Assembly: GCA_030762175.1 (NCBI GenBank)
Contig: CM060831.1
Location: forward strand, 138,984,001-139,048,000
Source: Metallyticus violacea
Lineage: Eukaryota; Arthropoda; Insecta; Mantodea; Metallyticidae
Direction of reading: 5' to 3'
Length of the DNA stretch: 64,000 bases
Positions 1 to 11,104 of the stretch are shown one piece after another; positions within the stretch are counted from its first letter, which is position 1; every line of letters begins with the position of its first letter. Below the pieces are notes generated by a model. It had not been told where the DNA came from. It saw nothing but the letters and a program-made list of their open reading frames with translations, and searched no databases. Position numbers and translations under genes: made by a program.

Positions 1-239
1 CTTTGCTAATGAAGCATGGTCATGTTTCGACGCAAAATAGCAGGTACAGAAAAACAGGATTTTATACACTAAATCCCCATGCGTGACAGGAACATATGTG
101 TACTGTACGCAGTAAACAACTGCAAATTAATAGGACTTTTTTGTTACAATAATAATGCAGAAAGTTACGGGACTGACATAATGACAGTCGTGATTTTTAT
201 TTTATATATGGGGTAAGTTGAAACTCAAGTTTATGCACC

Positions 240-1045
240 AAAACCACATACTACAGAGTGTCCCACATAAAACCGGTACGCAGCCCTGTCATTCTGCTAT
301 TCTGGCGCTAATATTTACGCTCACTGCGTTCATATTTAGAATTTAGCTACACTGCGCTCCGTTAGAGTTCAACAGTCGAATTTAACAGTAATTTTGAATA
401 TCCGTGGAAGTGTTGTGAGAGAAATGGCGCAGTTTTTAGTTGACACCGAATTGATACTGTGAAATTGTACTTAAAGACAGGCTGCATTAAGGAGACTAAA
501 TATATGTTTGAAGCAAAGTATCCTGGTATCAGGTTTCCTATACCAGCACTATTCAAGATGTGTATAAGAAATAGAGGACTACAGGGTCCGTTGCGAATGT
601 GAAGAGGAATAGGTGTCAGTGAAGACCCCGGCGATATTCGATAGAATTCGCATGAACATAACGAGAATTCCAAAAAATCGATAAGGAAACTATCTCAGTA
701 AATTTGTATATCCCGCATAACAGCCACCGTGTGCTAAAATAGCTCAAACCTCGAGCCTTTTATGTAAGCGTAGTGCATGAATTGAAAGAACCAGACAAAG
801 TGTTACATATTTACTGACTCTGATCATTATATTGGACCCCATGGTCTTCTTTATGACAGTAGCCCAGTTTCATCTGCCTCGTATGTTAACTCACAGAATT
901 GTAGATATTGGTCGTAGGATAACCCACTCAGAGAAGATAGGGGGTCTTGTGTGCAGTGTCAAGAATGTGCATTATCGACCACATTTTTTCAACAGTACAA
1001 AATATCTGCAGATCGTTACATAGGAAGTAATATAATATAGTGACG
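240..1045 (+). pseudogene. Decayed DUF4817-type Tc1/mariner-like transposase
   Basis: Remnant of a DDE transposase of the kind annotated in insects with an N-terminal DUF4817/helix-turn-helix region; the intact enzyme would cut and paste its own element. Read across several frames, 460-720 gives an N-terminal pattern (KLYLKTGCIKET, EAKYPGIRFP, then KKSIRKLSQ), 771-797 gives SVVHELKEPDK, and 832-1000 gives MVFFM followed by RITHSEK and CSVKNVHYRPHFF. These pieces appear in the order expected for the family (DNA binding, linker, catalytic core), but stops and frameshifts break them and the last catalytic part is missing. A possible terminal sequence begins near 255 (GTGTCCCACATAAAACCGG); no right end was found. 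Similar remnants lie at 4930, 10640, 11105 and 13341. Family assignment is from remembered motif order, not a search. Confidence 0.6.
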
Positions 1046-1369
1046 TGAATGACAGTAGGATAGTAGGAAATGAGTTGCCTAATAAAGTACTGTTAGTGTA
1101 TATTTTTAGTGGTTTTCAAGTTTATTATATTAAAATGTAAACGTAAAACATATGAAAGTTTAAAAGTTTATCTTAAACACAATTTCATAGCCAAGATATG
1201 CTGAACTACATAGTTTCTAACACACTTATGGCATAACATTTTAGCAGTTTTGCAATACCAGTTTATTTTATAGAGCAGTGGTATTAATTCTGGACACTTT
1301 CAAGAACGGAGTGTAATATCGTCTTTTTATTTACTAAGCTGTGAAGCTTATCTTTTTGTATAGGGTAGA

Positions 1370-3150
1370 CTGAGATGTCGAATTTATTGGAGAATCTAAT
1401 TTGTGTTAAATATACCACGAAATATGTGTGATGTTAACATAAAATGATTTCGGGTTCAAAATTATGATATTGCGACTATTATTAATGTAAATGATTATTA
1501 CGTTTATTTACATGCATTTTTTTTTAAAAAAAGGACATATTCCATGACTCGCCCTTAAATATGTTTGCGTTAGGTTCCAATGCTCCCGTCCTTTTTCAGT
1601 GCATATACGTAAATAGCTCTTAAAAGAATTCTTGGTGTTTCACTCAAGTATTCACCTCCCTTGCTCTATAACACTATTAAGATACCGCGCCGTTCCGCTG
1701 CAGTTGACATTTAAGTAGAAATGGAGGGAAAAAGAAGAGTTACAACCTATCACATGAACGCGGTTCGTGAAAACTAAAACACGATTAAGCTACTTTAAGA
1801 ATTAGTTTAAAACACAAGTAGTCATAGTAAATTGTATTTACTGTTAAAATAAACTAATTGTACCCTCCCATGTTATTCAATAGAACTAAAGTAGCAAATA
1901 ACTCTCTTTTGCAAGGACTGTTCAATAAAGGACGATCATAATTTTGTTCTTAACAATATGTCGTTTCTCATCCTCATAATTTTGATGCTATTTCTCAAAG
2001 TAGACTGCATAGGATGCACATGTCCCAGTCTACAAAGACATGCTGGAAATGATTTTTATAGGTTCTTCAGAAACGCCTTTGCATTCTTCATCTGATGATA
2101 GAAAAGGTGTTTCTTCAATTTGGGGAAAAGCAAAAAATTATGCAAGGCTAAATCTGGACTATAGGGAGGGTGAAGAACACATTCACGTTGGCTTTTGTAA
2201 TATATTCAGCAATAACATTTGCGATGTGCGGCCGTGCATTATCGTGATGCAGCATCCAGTAGAGAATTTTCAGAACAGTTGTGTGTATAGGAACGACTGT
2301 CGAAAAATGAGATAACCATAAATTTACCACCAGAATCAATCTTTTTGGTTCTTTGGGGTTGGAATGATGTATGTTTCCGCACAGAGATTTGCTGTTTCAT
2401 CAGCAGTGTTATCTTTTAAAGAGACTCCACATCTTCCTGTAAAATCATCTTCAACTGCATGCAAAGCTGCTAACGAATGACTTTTGTTCGAGAATTACCA
2501 TTCTTAGAATCCATGCGCAACTTTGCACACTTTCTGAGAGTATTTTTAATATTATTCGACGATCCCCTTTCGCGATGACAGTTTAGTGCTAACGTAGAAC
2601 ACAAACTGGTCCACGTACATTAAAATTGGCTGCTTCTCCTGTTAAAAAGTTTTAAAACATCTTCCAGCTGAGATATAGGAAAGATAATACTCCCCATAGA
2701 TCTGAAACAATGCAAAGGCTTGAGCTTAAGATTTTTTTGAGACGAAAGCAGAATTTCAGAGCAATACATTATTCGTCGTGTGTCACCTTCATTTTGTTGT
2801 AGGCGGAATTGAACATGTCTCATCTTGCACACCTCTAACAGAATGGAACTGAAAGTGACAACAATGAAGCTAGTACAACATGTATAGTACGTATTAATAT
2901 AACATAACATTGTAAAAGTTAAATTGTTGCGCCATAATTTATGCATGTAAAAAGTATGATCAATATTTATTGAAAAGTTATCGTAAATTGATATCTGCAT
3001 TCTGTCAGTTCTTTGGGCTTCGGGTTCTACAACGGAAACGGTAACTCCATTAAATACATCCCCGCCCACCATCAATGACAAAAATTCTCTACTATGTTTG
3101 ATCAACAGAGAATGAGCATTCGATCATATTGTTAAAGGCTATTTATGTCG
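1370..3150. repeat. Dispersed repeat, copy 1, split by a mariner-like insertion
   Basis: Positions 1370-1912 align in order with 52930-53465, sharing blocks such as AATATACCACGAAA, GTTCCGCT-CAGTTGACA and TTTACTGTTAAAATAAA. After the inserted element (about 1913-2983) the match resumes at 2984-3150 (AAATTGATAT, then a TTCTGT-AG-GGCTTC-GGTT block, then a TTCGATCA-ATT block) against 53470-53700. No coding capacity or terminal repeats were recognised, so the class of this repeat is unknown. Confidence 0.65.
1913..2983 (-). mobile_element. Mariner-like element, family M1 copy 1, degenerate
   Basis: A cut-and-paste DNA transposon remnant read on the minus strand. The left end (CTGTTCAATAAAGGACGATC, 1918-1937) matches the inverted right end (CTTTTCAATAAATATTGATC), giving imperfect terminal inverted repeats at about 1913-1945 and 2950-2982. 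The minus strand encodes LHHDNARPHIANVIAEYITK near 2180-2270, the typical second-aspartate block of mariner transposases, and a likely N-terminus around 2700-2800. Stops and frameshifts destroy the open reading frame. It sits inside the repeat that resumes at 2984. Sister copies are at 16930 and 60394. Exact end positions are uncertain by a few bases. Confidence 0.7.
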
Positions 3151-3269
3151 GAGACAGCGCACGAGTTCAAATAGGGAAGCATTGCAGTAGATTAATAACA
3201 ATAGTCAAAATATACAAGCCAGTATAATAATTTTGGTTAGCCTCAGACTTGCGCCTTAATGAAAACGTT

Positions 3270-3435
3270 TATATATAATATAAAGGAAAAATAAAAATAA
3301 AGTAACACTATTAACAATGTAACAAATTAACAGTAATAATAAAAGTACATAAGGATAAAACACTGAGAAAAAGTCACACTTGAAATTGCTATATTTCGAA
3401 CTACTGCGAGTTCTTCAATGGCAAGAAGCTATATG
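3270..3435. repeat. Short dispersed repeat, copy 1
   Basis: Aligns in the same orientation with about 15325-15430. Shared blocks include ACAAATTAACAGTAAT, AAGGATAAAACACT, GAAAAAGTCACACTTGAAAT and GCTATATTTCGAACT, ending with ATGGCAAGAAG. No protein or tRNA-like part is visible; element type unknown. Confidence 0.6.
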
Positions 3436-3757
3436 TATATCATTATACAATAAATACAAAACTTTTAGGAAGACTGTCTGTTAATGTCCAGTGTTTGAAA
3501 ATTTTAAACTAATTTACAATTTCAGATTAATTACTCAGCAAAAAATCATTCTAAACGGTAACTTTTAGTTATTACAACAGTTTTTCTGACGATGTAAATC
3601 CTATATAGATTAAACTAGCCATATGTTACGAGCTCTCGGGAAATAGATAATAAATAAAGAAACCCTTGTTAACGACATATATGTACACACCTGTATTAAC
3701 TTATTTTAAACATTTGCATAATTATACTCGGTTTATATCTTTCAAATAATAGCCCAC

Positions 3758-4047
3758 TATCAGTCCTGGCGGTGTACTGATAACCACACTTGCCTCCTAA
3801 ACCAAAGTTCGCGGGTTCAATCCCGGCCAGGATCTATGGATTTTTTTCGGACGTAAAAATCCTAAGTATAGCTGCCTTCGGGAAGGGAAGTAAAGCCGTG
3901 GGTTCCCATATCGTGCATTTACGGAACGAAAAAGAACCTGAAGCCTGAAAGAAGAAATATTTGAGCAGAATTTTTCGGCCGTTTCACGCCCTGAATTGAA
4001 TGGGACGCTGATGACCTGAGATGTTAAAGAGCGTCCGTAAATAAACC
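3758..4047 (+). mobile_element. SINE A (tRNA-derived), full length
   Basis: Representative member of the main repeat of this window, a short non-autonomous retroelement of about 300 bp that would be transcribed by RNA polymerase III and copied by LINE machinery. The head in family copies contains an A box (TGGTGTAGTGG) and a B box (GGGTTCGAACCC), slightly mutated here (GGGTTCAATCCC). A conserved core follows (GGAAGGGAAGTAAAGCCGTG and a region able to form a hairpin around GTCGTACATTTACGGCAC), then a tail of GTTAAAGAGCGTCC and an A/T-rich end. A perfect 10 bp target duplication AATAGCCCAC flanks it (3748-3757 and 4048-4057), showing retroposition. Confidence 0.9.
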
Positions 4048-4209
4048 AATAGCCCACAAGGAATAGTAATAACATGTGTTTTAAAATAAGTAGCTGCACT
4101 AAACGCAACATGAAAGTAAATTATCAATGTTAACAGTTTCAACCGATATGAATAATAAACTATTTTTGCACATTTTATTAGGATCTGAGTTTCGCATGTC
4201 TATTATTAT

Positions 4210-4346
4210 TATTATTTAAGGACGGTCTTCAACATTTCTGGCCATTAGAACCCCATTCAGTTCAGGGCATTAAATGATGAATAAATTTTATCTACAGGCC
4301 TTCTCTTTCAGAGTTTCTTTTACGTATTCTAAATCTCGACACGGGA
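4210..4346 (-). mobile_element. SINE A, older fragment serving as target of another SINE
   Basis: A diverged tail and core half of SINE A in reverse orientation (ATTTAAGGACGGTCTTCAAC, then CCCATTCAGTTCAGGGC, then TTTCTTTTACGT). It stops at CGACACGGGA, where the younger copy at 4347 begins. The same ten bases recur at 4641-4650 and are followed by a poorly matching remainder. It is more diverged from the consensus than the copy inside it, consistent with greater age. Confidence 0.75.
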
Positions 4347-4640
4347 TTTGTCGTGGATTTGTTTTATTTACAGACGCTTTTTAACATTTCAGGTCATCAG
4401 CGTCCCATTCAATTCATGGCGTGAAACAGCCAATAAATTTTGCTCAGAGGCCTCTTCTTTCAGACTTGAGGTTCTTTTACGTGCCGTAAATGTACGACAC
4501 GGGACCCACAGCTTTACTTCCCTTCCGAAGGAAGCCATACTAAGGAGTTTTACTCCAGAAAAAATCCATCGACCCTGGCCGGCATTGAACCCACGATCTT
4601 CGGTCTACGAGATTACCACTAGACCACCAAGACCAACTTA
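4347..4640 (-). mobile_element. SINE A, nested inside an older SINE A
   Basis: A full-length reverse-orientation copy, with the tail at the left (TTTATTTACAGACGCT) and the head at the right (GAACCCACG... ending ACCAAGACCAA). Target duplication CGACACGGGA at 4337-4346 and 4641-4650 is itself SINE A core sequence, proving insertion into another SINE. The B box is mutated (TTGAACCC on this strand). Confidence 0.85.
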
Positions 4641-4929
4641 CGACACGGGACCATAGTATGTCCTTACTTCTTGCACGTGATTTTGCGTCACGGCCAAAAC
4701 CGGCTTCCCTCCCTAGTATTCTTGAGTTTCCGAGTCTACATTCGTTCGCAAAGATGGCAAGACAGCTGATTTTAGAGTAACATATTTTTTGTATAAACGT
4801 TATTATAATTAAATACAAATACAAATCAGCTCAACGCGTTCGTGAAGAATTTAACCCGAAATTCCTTGGGCAAGAAACACGCAAAGACGTATGTTATAAC
4901 AAGACAAAACAGATGAAATTTCGCAAATC

Positions 4930-5470
4930 TTGGATGTAGCCAACATAAGTGCTACCGAAATTAGCAACAAATTGAGTTTTCAGTGTCTTCTGCACACACA
5001 GCAACATTGTTAAGACTCAAACCCTACAAGTGTACACCTGTCCGTTGTCTGCCACAAATTGATCCCGTAGCATGTGTGCGTTATTGTGAGTGGTTTCTTC
5101 CATCGACCCACTGCTGGTATTCTTTTCCGAAGAGGCGTGGTTCTATCAAAATTGTCTGGTGGATACTCACAACACTCGCTATTAGTGTTCTGAAAATCCA
5201 AATTGTATACAAAAAGCCCCTCTTTGTGATTAGAAAATACCGTTTTGATGTTCCAGTAACGCAAGATCATTATCGGTCCAATTTTTTTACAAGCAAACAG
5301 TAAATGGAGAGAGGTACCGAAATGACATTCCGGCCCCATTTTTTTAACCAGCTGGCGGAAGAAGAGAAAACATGTGGGAGGTTTCAACAAGATTCCGCCA
5401 CTTCTCATATAGCAAAGGAGTGAGTCCATGGGTAAAATAAGGGAATCGTTTGAAGATATAGTGATTAGTG
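4930..5470 (+). pseudogene. DUF4817-type transposase remnant (linker and catalytic parts)
   Basis: Forward reading gives LRLKPYKCTPVRCLPQIDP and CVRYCEWFLP (about 5010-5105), the block that links the DNA-binding part to the catalytic core in this transposase group. Further on are traces of the catalytic region: KAPLCD and the IGPIFF-like stretch around 5215-5290, then TVNGERYR (5296-5320) and GRFQQDSATSHIAKE (about 5377-5422), which corresponds to the second-aspartate motif. Frame changes and stops separate the pieces. The final motif after 5430 is missing or unrecognisable, and no termini were found. Confidence 0.6.
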
Positions 5471-5495
5471 CTGGTGTAAGGTAGAGTCGCTTCCT

Positions 5496-5960
5496 AGATA
5501 AATGTCATAATATAATATCTAAAATAAAATAGCCAAAATTAGATTATATCCCATAAACAAAGAGCAGTGAACAGGTGACAGAAAAAAAAGTGCTCAAATG
5601 AACATACAGTAGTATAATTTTGAGGTACAGGTTTATAACAAAATGTATGATAAGAGACAGTTAAATGTTTTAACTTACGAGTCTGAAAGCTGGACACAAA
5701 ACTTGACGAACGATGGGTCAAAATGAATAAAAAATTTTGAATAAAAATAAAAATAAACGTTTTTATACTACATCAGCATATTTAACTGGAAATGCATTTG
5801 GCTTAGAGCCCATAAACTTTCTTTAATGAGCAAAATAAAATATATTAAATTTCAGTCATTTATTATAGGAACATAAAGCATATGTATTTAACTATTTATT
5901 GTTTGCTCTAACTAAAATTAAATATGATGCACCTCAACCTCTATGTAACAGTCTGTGATT
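5496..5960. repeat. Dispersed repeat, inverted copy of 16050-16525
   Basis: Aligns in opposite orientation with 16050-16525 along nearly the whole length. Shared blocks include AGATTATATCC, GTGCTCAAATG, AGTAGTATAATTTTGAGGTA with CAGGTTTATAA, and GCATTTGGCTTAGAG. No reading frame recognised. The element class is unknown; a non-autonomous DNA transposon is possible. Confidence 0.65.
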
Positions 5961-6650
5961 TTTGTTTGTAGGGTAGCCTGAAGGACAAAAAAGCACCAAT
6001 ATTTCCCCACGCATTGGGAGAACTCAAGGCGAAATGAAATCAGAAACATTACAGTAGTCGAACTAAATCAATCGGAATGTGCTTACCCAGTACAATGCTA
6101 GTTTAGCTGATGGAGGACTACGATAAGGTAACATTTCATACAATTTAAAAAAAAAGCAAGTCAAAGTAAAGGCGTGTCCGGGTGTGGCACGTACAATTGC
6201 CGAGACGCAAAACCCCGTGAGAACGGTAAGGACACATTCTGGAAGCCCTGTGTATTTTATTACAAATAAAAAGTATATACAGTTTATCAGATAAGACTTG
6301 GAATGTCATCTCTTTTTAAACGTTCAACTCCTGTTGTGTGCTGACTTTTTCACGTAGACCAGTTGACTTAAAATGAGACTTTAGAAATAGAGTCCTAACA
6401 TCGAAACAACTTACAGTTTAGACTAAGCTCAACCACTATTTTGTAATATTGCCTAAATAGTACAGAAATATTAACTTTACTCTGGAAAGAGGTTCTTTTC
6501 TGGAATTAAGACGTTCGGGATGTCGGTAATGCGAAGAACTTCGTATCTTATTCTTTATGTTTATTTCAAGGTTAGATGTCAGAATGGAGTAAAGTATTAT
6601 CATTCACCAGGATGATGTTTAGTGCCCTAGTTGAGCAATCTACAGTTGCA
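5961..6650. other. No gene recognised
   Basis: AT-rich unique-looking sequence. I saw no coding trace, tRNA-like box or match to other parts of the window. Confidence 0.5.
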
Positions 6651-6669
6651 CCAAACTGCACATTTTCAA

Positions 6670-6960
6670 TCTTTTTAATGTTGTTTAATGCCCGTTTTAA
6701 CTATCGAGGCACCACAGGCAGTGAACACTGATGATATATGAAATGAAAAGGGAAAGGAGTATTTTTTTCAAGGAAGGAAACATTCCAGGCCTAAGTTTAG
6801 GGTACCTCCCCGGCATTTGCCATTTATGAGGACTGAGGAAAACCTGAAAAAAAAAAAACAGTCAGGGAGGACGATCCTGGTGGGATTCGAACCCCAGATC
6901 TCCCACTCACGAGTCCGCGCCTTGACCTCGGTGACCCGTGGTGGTAGATTTTCAATCTGT
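6670..6960 (-). mobile_element. SINE B (second tRNA-derived family)
   Basis: Read on the minus strand, the head lies at the right. GGGGTTCGAATCCC (6882-6895 inverted) is a perfect B box, and CACCGAGGTCAAGG near 6925-6945 is a plausible A box. The body (GGAAGGAAACATTCCAGGC, CATTTGCCATTTATGAGGAC) and tail (AATGCCCGTTTTAACTATCG) recur at 12585, 21720 and 54925. This is independent of SINE A in sequence. Confidence 0.75.
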
Positions 6961-6964
6961 ATGC

Positions 6965-8112
6965 ACCTCTTGGGATTATCAAAAAACTACCGATCTTTTT
7001 ACTATTTTTGAATTGCTTTGGTTAGTGAATCCCCTTGATGCCGTTTAATCCTGTTGAGATTTTGTTTGAGAATCAAAAGGGTGAAACCATTTTTCGTCAC
7101 TTTCCATCGTTTCAGTATCTCCCAAGATTTGTAAGTAATAATTTTCAGTCAAGATTTCTGTTGAGTAGATGCCAGTCACCATTAATGTCATATTGTTTTT
7201 AAATACGTTATTAATATATAGTGGGATCAATTGTCATAGCTATTTTATTTCAATGTATAATTTACCAGATAAATACATTTCAGTCTATTGCATTTGGTGG
7301 GGATGAATTAAAAAAAACACGAGGCCTGATCAAATAGTGCAAATTTAAACATATTTTGGCAACTTTCACACCTCTGCAAATTAATCAAGATTCTATTAAT
7401 GTTGTGCTTTATTTTCTTTGTAGTTACTGGACCTGAGACAGTCCTCGCTTCCTCTCTAGCGGGTCTTCCATCGCCGTTTCGAACCCCGAGCGGCACGATC
7501 TTCTCCTAACCGCGAGAAGGAAAAACTAAAGAGTTGTGCAGCCCGGAGTCCCGCTGAGAATTCTTCAAGGCAGGATAGAAATGAAGGTACGCGGTGGGAT
7601 GTTCCCGTGGGACGCGGCCCCTCCATCTCTACCCTCTCCCACTCGTTCCCAGGTGGCCATGCTCGCAAGCTGGGGAGCACTCGCTCAACGCTGTGAAAAC
7701 TCTCTGCCTGCGCCAAAACTCTGATTAGTTGGAATCCCGAGGGGAATCCCCCTCAGCAGTAGTACAATTCCCATGGCACACCGCAGTCTTGCCAACCTTT
7801 CCAATGCTTCGCCAACACGACCCGCCACTGGAACGCTGGAGCGTAAAGTTCAAGCATAATGCACGTACGTAGACTGTACCTCCCTCTGTGGGGCTGTTTT
7901 TTCACGTTGCTTGAACGCGCTCCTAAAGCAAATTGTAAAAACATTCGTTATCGACTACTTACGTGATGATTTTAAAAAGTTGTTATTATCCGTGTAGTCC
8001 CGAACAAAACTTCAAGCCTTATCGTGAAGTATAATACTTAGAGCGACATTGTTTAAAAAAAAAATAAATAAATAAATAAAACTGCTACAGAGCCATCCAT
8101 TTGTTTTAGAGT
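6965..8112. other. No gene recognised; includes a GC-rich island (7430-7940)
   Basis: The 7430-7940 part is clearly richer in G and C than its surroundings and contains overlapping short open frames on both strands, none of which I recognise. A degenerate B-box-like GGGTTCGAAAC on the minus strand near 7480 lacks a convincing partner. It could be an unannotated regulatory or exonic region, but nothing proves that. Confidence 0.4.
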
Positions 8113-8390
8113 CTGTTCTGGTGGTGTAGTGGTAACCATACTTGCCTTCTAAACCCAAGATCCCGTCGATGGATTTTTTCGGGCGTAAAAATCCTAAGTA
8201 TGGCTTCCTTCGGAAGGGAAGTAAAGCCGTGGGTCCCGTGTCGTACATTTACGGCACGAAAAAGAACCTCAAGCCTGAGAAAAGAGGCCTCTGAGCAAAA
8301 TTTGTCGGCCGTTTCACGCCCTGAATTGAATGGGACGCTCATGATCTGAGATGTTAAAGAGCGTCTGTAAATAAACAAATAAAAAAAATG
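8113..8390 (+). mobile_element. SINE A with B-box deletion
   Basis: Normal A-box segment (TGGTGGTGTAGTGG, 8118-8131) and core. Where other copies have the GCGGGTTCGAACCCGGCCAGG segment, this one passes directly from CAAGATC to CCGTCGATGG. Loss of the B box would remove the internal RNA polymerase III promoter. No clear target duplication. Confidence 0.85.
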
Positions 8391-8399
8391 TTGAGCTTT

Positions 8400-8700
8400 T
8401 GTTTACGTACCAAAGAGATCCCGGAAGTCGGTATCGAACTGAGCTACGCTAGTCCACTCAAGGTCGCATATCCAATGCTATCAATTATCAATAGGAAAAG
8501 GGTGTTGAAAACATTTCTTTATTGTTTTTGTTATTTCCATCGTAAACTTTAAAAGAGCATGATTTCACCTAATTATTACAATTATGTGCCTTTCATTAGT
8601 CATAATGTGTAAAACATTTTTTCTTTAGTTTTTTTGACATTTTTCCGTCCTTTTTAACAAATTGGACATATTTTTTCATATTTTATTATTTTTCTCTCTA
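8400..8700. repeat. Diverged dispersed repeat related to 48300-48570
   Basis: The block ATTTCCATC-AAACTT ... TTCATT-GTCATA ... TCCGTC-TTTTT ... CATATTTTATT is shared in order with 48320-48470. A short segment resembling a tRNA A box (TAGCTCAGTT, minus strand near 8430-8445) sits at the left. Identity is modest, and the order of sub-blocks differs between the copies. Confidence 0.4.
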
Positions 8701-9649
8701 AAATGTATATGTTTCATAGTACTGAATTGTTATTTGTAATTTGGCAGAATTTTCTTTGCTAAAAATATTTTCAACTCTCAATGTAGGTGAACCTGAATCC
8801 AACAGTAATGATTTTATTTATTTCAAAATATTCTGCAATACTGAAGGAGTTTTTTTTCCGGCACAAGTCAATACTGAGTGACAATGAAAGGTTGTTTTTA
8901 TTTGAAAACTTTAAAATGTATGTGATTTGTCAACGAAATTCTCTGTGACCACCGATCAAGTTGCAGTATTTCTTTCTTGTGTGTAGTTTCAGTGTTATCT
9001 CTTGATTGATTAAATAAATTAAAAATTGAATAATAAAAATTAACATTTTATTGTGTTATTTTCACCATTTAAGGTCATAAAGGAATTGTGTAATTCTAAC
9101 ATTTTAAGTCATAAACATCCGGACCCTATTGATCAGTAAAACGAACAGGTTTGCAAAAATTCTTGTGAATTAAGAACAGTTAAATTATAGCATTACTGAG
9201 TGAAAGGTCAGAGTTAAAATACTATTATTATACTTTAAAATTTTGAGTCAGCCTAAAATTTTTTACCTTTTCAAAGAAAATATTAAAAATATTCCCATTT
9301 ACAGCTACACAGGTGTAACTTCTAACAAATTTATCTCGCATGTTGCAACTCTGCTTGGAAAATGGATATTCATCTCGAGTGCTGTTTTAAAGCTCATAGA
9401 TTTTATTTTGTCTTTTAATTTTTCCATACCTAAAAGGCATTAGGTTTGACTATTCAGAGGGTCACAACTTTCTCACTGAACCAAGAATATTCTATGTATT
9501 ATATCAGTTTTATTTCATAAGGAGTATTAATTTGTATTATAGAAGTGGTTTGGAGTGTTGCCGTTTATGGTCACACGTATCTGACAATTTTATGAAATTT
9601 ACATTCGCTCACAACACCTCCGCTTCTGCAATTATTAAAGTAACGAGAA
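8701..9649. other. AT-rich, no gene recognised
   Basis: Long A/T-rich stretch without recognisable coding, RNA or repeat content. The single 66-codon open frame at 9243 has no recognisable motif. Confidence 0.5.
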
Positions 9650-10345
9650 AGTAGAAATCTAGCAAATAATGTACCATATACATTTTGCACTGTATCTCAG
9701 AAACTTATAAAACTATCAATATGAAATTTTATGAGACATTCAGAATACTGAACTAAACATGGCCTGCTAATTTTAATTCTCTAACGAACAGAAAAAATGT
9801 TAAAACAAAAATAAATTTTATTTCCCGATAACTGAAAAATTTGGCATAAATGTGCATTTTTCTTAGGATTCTCTAGATCAATGTTGTTAAAAATATGCAC
9901 ACACATAATAAAGGCAAATGAAGTGTGGTAACTAAAAGAGGTTAATTATCACTATTAGTTAATAGACATCAATACCAATAAAACATTACAAATATGTTTT
10001 TCTTTCAAATTTTAAAAATTAATTTCTTTCCAAGCAACTTGCATGGATATGTTATTTTAGTTCCCACAGTAGCATGTTGTCTGCAGTTTAAGTAAAAAAA
10101 ATCCAATTATACGAATAGTTTATAGGAAAAATGCATTATTGTGTCACAGTGTTTCCAGTTTTTAATAAGCTTTTATTTGCTTTAATTTTTTTAAAAAAAA
10201 TGTGTACATTACAGTATTAAAATTTATACAGCGTCTTTGGTAAATTTTTAAATATCTCTCAAAATTTCTAACTGATAGCTTTAAAACTTTCTGAGACACA
10301 GTGTAAAATGTATATTGTAGCATTATTTACTACATTTACACTTCC
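9650..10345. repeat. Imperfect long inverted repeat
   Basis: The arm around 9655-9745 (AATAATGTACCATATACATTTT, CACTGTATCTCAGAAA) matches the inverse of 10250-10345 (AATAATGCTACAATATACATTTT, CACTGTGTCTCAGAAA). The weaker symmetry TGCATTTTTC also recurs closer to the centre. No coding trace lies between. Could be a foldback-type non-autonomous transposon or an inverted duplication. Confidence 0.5.
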
Positions 10346-10639
10346 TGGTTACCTTAAAACTTGTGCCTGATACTTTCTTTTAAATTTCTCTACAATAAGA
10401 AGTGTATTCCTATAGACTATATTTTATCCCTGTTCTAGTGGTAACATTACAATATACACAACAGTAAAAATTTCTTGGCTAACACGCTGTACTTAATAAC
10501 AATGCTGCACTAATAGCCTGTAATAGCTCAAAGATTTGAATTATGACAGGCAAATGGCATGATCCTGCCTCAGTGTAGACTGCGCTCACCCATGGACTAA
10601 TTAAAAATAACTCTCTGCGCAATGAACACTAACAAGTAC

Positions 10640-10935
10640 CTGGTCTTCCGTGGTTTTGCTGCCCCTTTCACGGCAACTGGCGGGCGGATCGCAATTTCTC
10701 GCAATTTCAATTACAATTACAACGAAAATAAGTACGTACATCTACAGAAGATGTTGTAAACACATCCATACATTTCTGGTTTTTAGAAAACTGTCATTTC
10801 CAAGAATCAATTCAGCTTCCGAAATAAGAGTTAATTTAAACTTGAAAGCATACAAGATCAATGTTGTCCACGAATTGCAAGCAGGTGATCCTAAAGTTAG
10901 GGTAAATTTCTATAGCTAGATGTTGAGTAAATTGA
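10640..10935 (+). pseudogene. Transposase linker fragment (DUF4817-type), left arm of inverted pair
   Basis: Encodes AYKINVVHELQAGDPKVRVNFY at 10844-10915, the conserved linker block seen in DUF4817-type mariner-like transposases. The whole 280 bp, including the non-transposase-like start (GTGGTTTTGCTGCCC), is repeated in reverse at 11105-11460. No catalytic core is present. Confidence 0.5.
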
Positions 10936-11104
10936 TATTCTATATGTTGAAGCATATAGCTTTTCTGATTTTCTGATTTTCTCGCCATCAAGGTTTTTTA
11001 ATAACATCGGGTTTTTCCTGTAATAAAATACCAGTTAATTTGGTTGAAATTTGACCATGTAAATGGAAATACTTTATCAGTAAAGAATGTTAAGAGAGAT
11101 CAAT

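Noticed and set aside
7475..7495. B-box-like GGGTTCGAAAC on the minus strand
   Set aside because: Final bases deviate, no clear A box and no repeat body.
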